Source: Acephala macrosclerotiorum (Eukaryota > Ascomycota > Leotiomycetes > Helotiales > Mollisiaceae). From it: DNA of 63,721 nucleotides. The notes beneath the pieces are model-generated. The model was not told where the DNA came from, made no database searches, and saw only the letters and a list, made by a program, of their open reading frames with translations. Shown here one piece after another: positions 56,074 through 63,721 of this stretch (positions are counted from its first letter, which is position 1; each line of letters starts with the position of its first letter). The DNA lies in NCBI GenBank assembly GCA_014904845.1, contig MU119477.1:5490-69210 (forward strand), in the 5' to 3' direction. The translations under genes and the position numbers were made by a program.

Positions 56074-57817
56074 CTTGATGGTTGTGTTTGGAGGTTGCGG
56101 TGGGTGTTCATTGACTTTGGACTGTTCTATGCGGACTTGATGTTCCGTATGACGACACGCGACAGTCGGGAAGGATCGCAAACCCAATGTAGCGGAATGG
56201 GTAACCTTATTCGTGACTTGGATGATGGTGGATTGAAGAGGAAGATAGCGCCTCAATATACGATCATTTTCTCATCAGCGGTGTGTTGTTCTTTGTTTGA
56301 AAGGGGGAGTATGGAGGTGGAGATGGAGAGGCAGAGTCAGAGTTGGTGTTGAGTGTTCGGTGTTCACAAGTACGTACTGGGCCTAGATCAAAGGCCCGAT
56401 CCGCCCGTGAAGCCAATCGACGGCCGATCAACTGTCCATCAAATAGGGTTCCAAGGCGTGTCTTTAGCGAACTCTTTCTTCCTTCTAGACCGTCGTCCTC
56501 CGTCTCATCGACCGTTGAAACGCGGTTCGAATAGGGGAGCTGGGATAGGGGATCCGGTCGACTGGTTCGCTAGATGCCCTGATTTGCACGGCAAAATGCA
56601 TTCCCCTGAATCAAGAGGTGCGTTGACGTGTCAAATCCTTGCTGTCCTACCCACGGCCCCCCTGAACGACGTGGTGCCCTTGAGGCCCTGAGGTGACGGA
56701 AGAGTCGGCAGAAGTGAAGGAGAGATATTGCTGGAGTTTCACGCCTTGCTGGCTGGTACCCAACATTACAGACAGATTACAGAGACTTCCGAATGACCTC
56801 TCGTTGCAATTAGGTTTTATTGAACACGTCTGATATCACGTGTATCTTAAAAATGGGTAACAAAAAGGGGAGTAAATGCTGTGATTTCATATTGTCCTGC
56901 ACTTCAAATCCATCTGCTTTTGAGCACCATACACATCTCTCACCGCCTTCTTCAACTCCATAATTCTTATGAATTATATCAACTTCTTCGATGACCTCGG
57001 CATTTACCTCCTCTGCCGACCTATCAGCGTCCTCCAACGTATCCATTTATTAAATCTCCTCGACGACATGGGCATTATCCTCATCATTCAACCGCTCGGG
57101 TACCTGCACCGTCTTTGCCGAGGTTCTGCTCCAAACTGATAATAGATAGTATGCTGGATTCGACTCGACCCAGGAACCGAAGAGTTCGACATAAGAGTCG
57201 TTCTCGTTCGATATGAACTTGCGGTGTGCAAGGTTTAAGCGACGATAGGGCGAGCTTGTCACGCTTAGTTATATCGACGGAATTCAATGCCAATGGCCCC
57301 TGGCTTGTCTAGTAATCATACAATCTTCGAGGCAACAGTAGCCTAAAATTGGGATCCGTTTGTACAGCAAACGACTGTGGACCAGCTGCATGTATACGAC
57401 CCGAAGCCAAATGCTTCAGCAGGAGGATCGATATCTGACGACCCCAATAATCGGACAACATACTGGGAGTTGAAACTTTGATGAAGATTTGGCAGAGGAA
57501 TGAAAGCGGGCCCTTAGCCTAGGAGCCTTGGGTCTTTGGGTGAAGGCGGTGGCTGAGGGATATAATACGCGGAACTGTTTTGATGAGTGTGAGAGTTACG
57601 ATATTATGTCTTGAGAATTTTCATTGGCGCTGGCGCTCTTCTTTTGTTGCATTACTATTCGGATTCAGTCAGTGGTTAATGGATGAGATAACACCGTGGA
57701 GGAAACTCACTTGTGATGTTTCCCATTCCGTCTGAACTTTCGCGACCTTCTTTTCGCCGAGTTGCAATGGTTTGAAGAAAGTTATGATGACAAGGCCTGC
57801 ATTTCCATCATTTCGAG
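56074..57817. other. Intergenic, 1.7 kb; possible small remnants
   Basis: This begins with the promoter of the coiled-coil gene. On the minus strand two adjacent short frames (57,262-57,050 and 57,046-56,810) give acidic peptides with similar endings (NAHVVEEI and NAEVIEEV) and are separated only by a double stop. They may be one broken small gene. No family is recognised. Confidence 0.35.
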
Positions 57818-60168
57818 TCAAACAAGATCTAGAGTTCCGATGGTCAATAATCTACTATCCATGTCCTCTAAAGCCCTTCCATTTATGTAGTCATGAACAT
57901 AAACTATACCGACCTCAGTGTGGCACAGCGAGAGCGCCTCTGCACGCTGTGCCGACAGGAACTTGTAAATCTCAAGAAGCAGAGGAGTATTACATCCAAG
58001 CACAATAAAAATTCCCTATGCTTCCAAATCTTCCTTCTACAGCCTACCTCCATTGTACATACACAGTCTATCAGAATCCACTACGCCAAGGATATGTGGA
58101 AGAGCTGCAAGACGAAAGGTAGCATTGAGGAAGGGTTCGATATACATCATCGCCCTCTCATTCTCCTCCACACCAGGTGCCGATGGTTCGAAAGAAGAAG
58201 GGACTTTTCCCCGGACCGCGATGATGACTGCAAACATAATTTTCCAGTCATTAATTGGAGGGTCGCCGCCTTCAGCCGTGCGGTTGAAAGTCAGTGTACG
58301 ACAAAACTCTTCTGTTTTCTACTTCCTGCTGGTTTCGCTGTTGAGGTGTGTGTTGTCTATTATGTAGAGATATGCGTTTCGGACTCTTGATATCGCGTCT
58401 CGTGCGCGAGAGCTTGTGAGCCATGCTACCTTGTCACGAGAGTGGTACTTTTGTACCTCTTTGCTAAGATAACAAAGCTCGATATCAGAGCGATGGAGCA
58501 AGAGAAGTTTCATGGATCCAATCTTTTCTATCTGAATGCCTTTAACTCACAGGGTGACACTCAGACTCGTCGTCTTTCCTATTCGACTCTGTCGCCGGTG
58601 TTCGAAGTATTTGGATGGCCGACACAGAAATGTAGCCTTCGTTCTCCCATACCCCCTCGCACGAAAAGCTCTCGCAGACCCAGTAAATATATACCCCTCT
58701 TTGTAATACTTCAAATCCGCCTTCCCACCCTGCGTCCATGAGGGTGCTGGTATACGTGCTTCGATGAGCCAAATGCATCTCCTCGCAATTATACGCATAC
58801 GAAGTGACCAAAAAATCGAGACTCCCATGCTCGCCAATTAGCCACTCTAGGACTTTCAAATGGGTTTTCCATTTCGAGCATTCGTAATCGATTGGTGGAG
58901 ATGAGGACTGGCAATCAAAAGTTAGATTCATAAGAGCGTAGATACGATCCTCTCCATCGTTCGTTAAAGCTAGATGATGCGATTGAAGCAACGTAATTAG
59001 GGATTTTGCTGGTTTTACTCGACGTTTAGCTACAGATTCGCGGGACTGGTGTAACGTAGGTAAAGCGTCGTATTGCATGGATATTTCGCCCAGGATGTTG
59101 GAGAACGAATCGAGGGTTCGTACCCAAGTGAATTCTCCTGCAACATCAGCCATTTGAGCCCGTAGCTCGAGATGACTGAGATATGTCTCGCTCCATGCTG
59201 TTGCGCATGCTACAGCTGTTTCCCACGGTGCGGGTTTGGGTGCCGGAGAGGATTGGAGAGTTGGAGCGAAGGTGGTTTCTTGGATGATCCAGACGCGTTT
59301 CCAGTATGAGTGTCGAAAGAGTAGGAGGACACAACGCTAGTGGTGTTCGTAACGCGCTAGGTTGTTTGTGATGGTCTGTTTGAACCAACGAGATATGTCT
59401 TTCTGTGAACTGCCTGAGGATAGGAAGTCCATGGTAGGACGACTTGTCCGTGTAGTTGTATTAAGCTAGATGTAGGCCTTCGTTGTATGCATATATATCT
59501 GTCCCATCGTCAGGATCTGCTAACTGCGCTCTTGGTCATCTTTTTGATTGTACAGAGAGCATCGACCCAGAGCTTTTGCACGTGATTAGGCAGTCGCAGT
59601 TGGCCTAGAGCGGCTTCGAGACCAGAGGTGACGTAAAGCAATTCGCCATTGAATTGAATGACTTTTAGATGATGGAGAGGTCCCTAGGTATATGATAGAG
59701 CTTGATATGTGACTGTGGGATCGTCAAGACTGATATGTTGAAGTTCACACTCAATAATCTCATCTCCCGTACCAGGTGCAATGTTCAAAATTCGAATCTT
59801 GTTCATATTGGGGTCCAGCACTTGATAAGTGTCAAAGATACTTCCCATCCATATCTTAGATTCAGGTATAGCTTTCTCAACAATTCTCGTGATTGGGAAC
59901 CGTGTCCTTGTGGCTGCTATATCGAATCTAAGCATCATGGATTTCTCATACGTAGCCCAAATCGTGACTATAGCAATAGGAGTTCCCGAGATAATCTGCG
60001 GTGGCATTCAAATGCTGACGAGAAGGATAGATGGTCATTGACGAGAGAAGTGAGTATCACTCCCCGGACCAAAGCTCCTGTCAGGGTCAACCCAGCGAGA
60101 ATTATCAAAGTCCAGAAAAAGACCAGCTTCCCGGGACTTCGAATTGATGCTGGAGTCATGCTGATCAT
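57818..60168 (-). pseudogene. HET-domain (heterokaryon incompatibility) protein pseudogene
   Basis: Minus-strand fragments follow the HET protein from end to end. There are one or two N-terminal hydrophobic segments (KLVFFWTLIILAGLTLTGAL), then KIRILNIAPG and YQALSYT followed by TAG where the invariant Trp of SYxWG is expected (about 59,683). Then come ELLYVTSGLEAALGQLRLPN, LWVDALC (about 59,552-59,575), YWKRVWIIQET (about 59,280-59,310) and EDRIYALMNL (about 58,940). Typical C-terminal parts follow: FCRTLTFNRTAEGGDPPIND near 58,250-58,310, FIVLGCNTPLLLEIY near 57,970, VGIVYVHDYINGRALEDMD and a stop at 57,818. Many stops and frameshifts separate them. HET proteins trigger death on fusion of incompatible strains. 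This copy cannot be functional. Confidence 0.9.
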
Positions 60169-60847
60169 TGGAGACTAGATAGACAGACATATCCAATGTT
60201 CAATGGGAAAAGTGAGAAGGTGAAGATGTCATCTGCGCTGCTCGTAAGCGATTTGATGGCTAAATTCTACCGCTGTCGGCAATGTTCATTGAGCCCTTGT
60301 AAGCTGCTGCACAACTAGCAAACCTCTCGTAACAAAGTTTACGACGATTCAAGGTTTTCACTTCACTTGAAATGACTTGCATCGGCTGTCAAATCGATGT
60401 AGCTGCTTCCCTCACTTGATAAGGGAGCTCGCATAAAAGGGGGCGATTGATTCCGGAGGAGAAGAACGGATAGGATCGATTGAAAATTCAAGATAAGTGG
60501 ATAGACGGACGTGACTGCTTTGGAGTGATCAACGATGCCTAGTGTAAAAAGCTAGAACCGATTTCGTAGTGCTTTAGGTTCTACGGACACCAGGTGCCAG
60601 AAGTTTGAGAACCGGATCTCGATTTGCAGTTGCTGGATCATGGAGTAGATTCTAAAGTATTTGGAGCCTCAACTTTCAGTACCGTAGCATATCATCCGGG
60701 AGGATACTTCAGCTCCTTTCCGATGGAGAATGGCAAACTTGTAGAAAGGAAGGTAATGACTAATGCTATCTCGATAAATTAAACAAGTTCCGGCTTGGAA
60801 GAAGGAATTCCCAACGGATGAATTGAAATAAAGTCTAGACCCAAAAT
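60169..60847. other. Intergenic, no gene seen
   Basis: This is the upstream flank of the HET remnant. It has ordinary composition, with no recognisable coding sequence or repeat. Confidence 0.45.
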
Positions 60848-62850
60848 TCATGAAACATCAGCAGACATCAGAGCTGCATAAGAAGAAAATCTGCTGTGAA
60901 TTTCACATGCCTTCCCTCTTCCGTCCTGAACTCGCAGACGGGAAGCAAGATGAAAACTCTGCTCAAACTTCCCTCCCACGAAGCCAACAACGAAACAGCA
61001 AGTAACGAAACTTCCCAATAAGGATTCCACACGCGAGCAGCACTTAGCTGCATGAATCCTCTGCACAATTTGCACAAGGCTTCGATATGCATGAGATTCC
61101 GCATCGATGATCCGGGTGCGACTGTATTGTTTGGAGTCGCACAACGTTAGAGTACAGCTACGGCGGGTTGGTAGAGGCTGCAGATGCAGTTGGCGTAAAT
61201 GCCTCAGTTGAGCGCGTGACAGTAAACTTTGTGGGGTGAGCGCGGGAGGAGTTTCATAGGCGAGAGTTGAGCCGCGAGACACCGCTGTTTTGGTCTCTGA
61301 CCGTACTTTTGCTGCCGAAGATAGAATCGGGCTCGGCTTAGTGCTCGGGATCTTGGTGCCGAGTTGGCATCGTACAGGTTCTGTGGAGAGAGTGTCCGTT
61401 TCGTATTGAGAGATCTGTAGTTAACTTGGCATTTATAAAAACGGAAGATAGAGTTGTCCCAGGACATTGGTAGCACGTTGATATCGGGAGAGACCCATGC
61501 TGAACATTTCTCCACGATCCTGCAGAGAAGCGGAATGTTTCCATCCCAGCCGCAAATAAGCTTGCATGATGCAGGATGTTTCTGAATTGAGGGGATTGTG
61601 CAGGTATCTACGTCTAATGTAGGACAGGCTCATGGAAGCGAAGCTTGTTTCTGGAGGTGTGCGTGATTTAGAAGAGTTAAGCGATTTGATGGTTGAGATA
61701 GAGAAGTCTTGTTATCTCCACGCCTTCGAAGATCTTCGTCCAATTCTGTGAATGCTTCCTGCGGATGGCGGTACCAGGATCGGACAATTTTGGCAAAAGG
61801 TTGGACGAGAAGCCGGATGAGACCAGGTCTAGATGTAATCTTACAAAAGAAGAGTATTCGTGGAACAGATGTATCCAATGGCTTTCGGAGGATTACGAAA
61901 GGCGGGAGGGGACAGAAAGTTATTAGTTGTGATCTGTAGCTGAACATCTGTGCCGTCGAAGTCGATACGAAAGTCAATAATCCCACATTTGACAGCGGTC
62001 CCGTTCCTCATTCGGGGTTGGTCTAGCCGCTAGAACACCCTAGCCACTCTGGAACAGTAATATCATAGCAGCTTTAAATATGATGTTGGCCAGAGTATCA
62101 TGGTGATTGTAGCGGTAACGATAAAGGACGCTTTGGGTGAATTGTGAATGGTGGTAGACCTTGCGGTCCCATGCCATGGATTGTGAATTCGGGGTCTGCC
62201 GCCATGGCGTCTTCGATGCGCAAGGAATATGACGGCATCTGGCGGGGTTGGGAAGGATACTTCTGTCCGGATCGTCGTTGTGCTTGAACGTAGTATGCCC
62301 CGGCGCTTCATATTGATGATCAAGCAGTTATTTCCGCTGTCAAATAACGTCCTCCTTCTTCTGAGCAACGGGATACACGAATGGAAGCCCATGACTCGTT
62401 TCAACTTTAATAAAATCGCAATTCCTCATCTGAGCGATGAATACGATCGATCCTCTTCCCACATTGCTGACTCCTATCTCCAAGTTCACACTGACATCCG
62501 GCAGACCCTTCTTCCGCTCGAATAGGACTGTCGCAGGGATATAATATCGCGATTGCCGCCGGCTAAAAGCCGGGAAAGCTGGATCCTAAATTTGCTGGTG
62601 ACTTGTTGGGAGTCAGGGAGATATCGTGACTGTGGTCATACAGTCATCCGTCGTTCGGAGGAATAAGGGAGATGATGTGCTCTCGGTATCCGAGAGAATC
62701 GAAGATTGATGGTCTGACCAGCCGCATCCCTCTGGATGTGGTGTTGCCTTCCATTGTTCTTGGTGCCTTCGATGCATCTTGGCTGGCTTGGTTCGGCCTT
62801 GGCCGCTCATTTTCCGCCATGGCAGAGCTGCACGAGTTTATCATTGATCA
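60848..62850 (-). pseudogene. Decayed, unrecognised coding remnants
   Basis: Several minus-strand pieces have protein-like composition but no full frame. Examples are RLVRPSIFDSLGYREHII (about 62,700), KGLPDVSVNLEIGVSNVGRG (about 62,480), a Phe/Pro/Leu-rich piece with RILFFCKITSRPGLIRLL (about 61,850), and YLRLGWKHSASLQDRGEMFS (about 61,540). Stops lie between them. I do not recognise a family. One or two decayed genes next to the right AT-rich block is the simplest reading, but chance frames cannot be excluded. Confidence 0.3.
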
Positions 62851-63394
62851 ATGATCATCGCCAGCGTACCTGCTTCTTGGCGTAAAAACTCGTTCGTGTG
62901 TTCTTGGCTGTGCTTCGTGGTGGTAGGATGGAATGTCCACCCTCCCTATTAGGATCTCGCTGCAGTAGGCGAGTATGGTCAGATGCGCTTATCACTGATG
63001 ATATACCGTCTCCAGCGTAGATGTTCCGTCAACTGCTGTTTCCAAGCATCGTCAGAATCTGCCAAGCCAAGATATCTTGGCTGGATGTCCGGTTTGGGCA
63101 GAGTACATTGGGGAACGGGGCTACTCCATAATATGCTGAATGGTTAAGACATCCTGTAGAGATCCAGGAAGACGTCGTCAAGTTTTCTAGCTGCATGTGT
63201 TTGCGTGCTTGTCGACACAGCTGATACTTCGGCATTTGTGGAAGAGCGAGTCTTTTGGGATGTTGAGGTGCGGGTCGAGAAAGTAGGTCTTTAAAGCATG
63301 GGATTCGACAGAAAGAGGGCCTCTCCATAAAAATCTATAACCGATTTCCACGCCCAATGCACAGACACGGCCAATGCACACTCGTTTAACACTA
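62851..63394. other. Transition to the right AT-rich block
   Basis: This has ordinary composition up to about 63,390, with no supported gene. Short minus frames at 63,029-63,381 do not resemble known proteins. Confidence 0.4.
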
Positions 63395-63721
63395 AAATCA
63401 TCAATTTTCGATATTTAATAACTTTTTATATAGAATAGCTATAATTGCGAAATTTGGAATATAAAATCTTTATATAATAGACGTTAAAAATCGAATTTAA
63501 AAATTTAAAAAAGTTTATTATAATTATATTAAAACTATATTTTAAATTAAGAATTTTTTAATATTTTAAAATTTTTATAGATTTTAATAATTTAAAATAG
63601 AAATAAAATATAAAATAAGTATCTATTAAATAGACTTTATAGTATATATAAAGTAGATAGTAAATAATTAGTTTTATACGAATTTATTAATAGTATACAA
63701 ATTTATATAATTTAAATGTTT
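63395..63721. repeat. Start of a second AT-rich block
   Basis: Composition changes abruptly near 63,395 to almost pure A/T, running to the window end. Several of the few cytosines left are in CpG (near 63,409, 63,448, 63,481, 63,491 and 63,680). It resembles the left block and is probably another RIP-mutated transposon cluster. No element can be named. Confidence 0.8.

Noticed and set aside
15600..63395. A secondary-metabolite or other co-regulated cluster around the Zn2Cys6 regulator
   Set aside because: No polyketide synthase, nonribosomal synthetase, terpene cyclase or set of tailoring enzymes is present; the neighbours are housekeeping or broken genes.

Overview
The window comes from the nuclear genome of a filamentous ascomycete. 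The evidence is short GT-AG introns (about 45-115 nt) with CTAAC/CTGAC-like branch sites, a Zn2Cys6 regulator, a CFEM/PTH11-type receptor, a HET-domain gene, and AT-rich blocks of the kind left by repeat-induced point mutation (RIP). My impression of the protein sequences is Leotiomycetes (Helotiales-like), but that is inference.

Layout. Bases 1-15,500 are an extremely AT-rich, gene-free block. It holds decayed repeats: a 2.6-kb element present twice, and a ~223-bp tandem repeat. Most of its few remaining cytosines lie in CpG. The block ends in the C-terminal remnant of a DDE transposase (15.6-16.2 kb). From there to ~63.4 kb the DNA has normal composition. A second AT-rich block begins near 63.4 kb, so the genes sit on a ~47-kb island.

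Both island margins are dominated by broken genes. On the left are a bicupin oxalate decarboxylase, a Dal5-like MFS transporter and a protein with an ADP-ribosyltransferase-like region. On the right are a HET-domain gene and unrecognised remnants. The core carries genes with intact, splice-consistent frames: tRNA-Thr(AGT), TOM5, glycine decarboxylase P protein, a GNAT acetyltransferase, a GLFG nucleoporin of the Nup54/Nup57 family, the complex I subunit NDUFA8/NUO-20.8, a small coiled-coil protein, a Zn2Cys6 factor, a trihelix-like nuclear protein, a D-glutamate cyclase-like protein, a ketopantoate reductase-like protein, a CFEM/PTH11 receptor and a conserved coiled-coil protein. A putative secreted-protein gene (28.4-29.3 kb), a second secreted-protein gene (37.1-38.1 kb) and an SDR gene (51.9-53.1 kb) are broken.

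Functionally the core is mostly housekeeping. Several products concern mitochondria: TOM5 (protein import), GCV2 (glycine cleavage) and NDUFA8 (complex I). TOM5/GCV2 and Nup/NDUFA8 are divergent pairs sharing short promoters. I see no operon-like pathway and no secondary-metabolite core enzyme. The most distinctive signals are the CpG-sparing mutation pattern, two GC-rich 37-bp islets that survive inside the RIP block, and a tRNA-Thr gene with a decayed inverted copy next to a 32-bp perfect palindrome. All exon junctions were deduced by hand from reading frame and splice sites.
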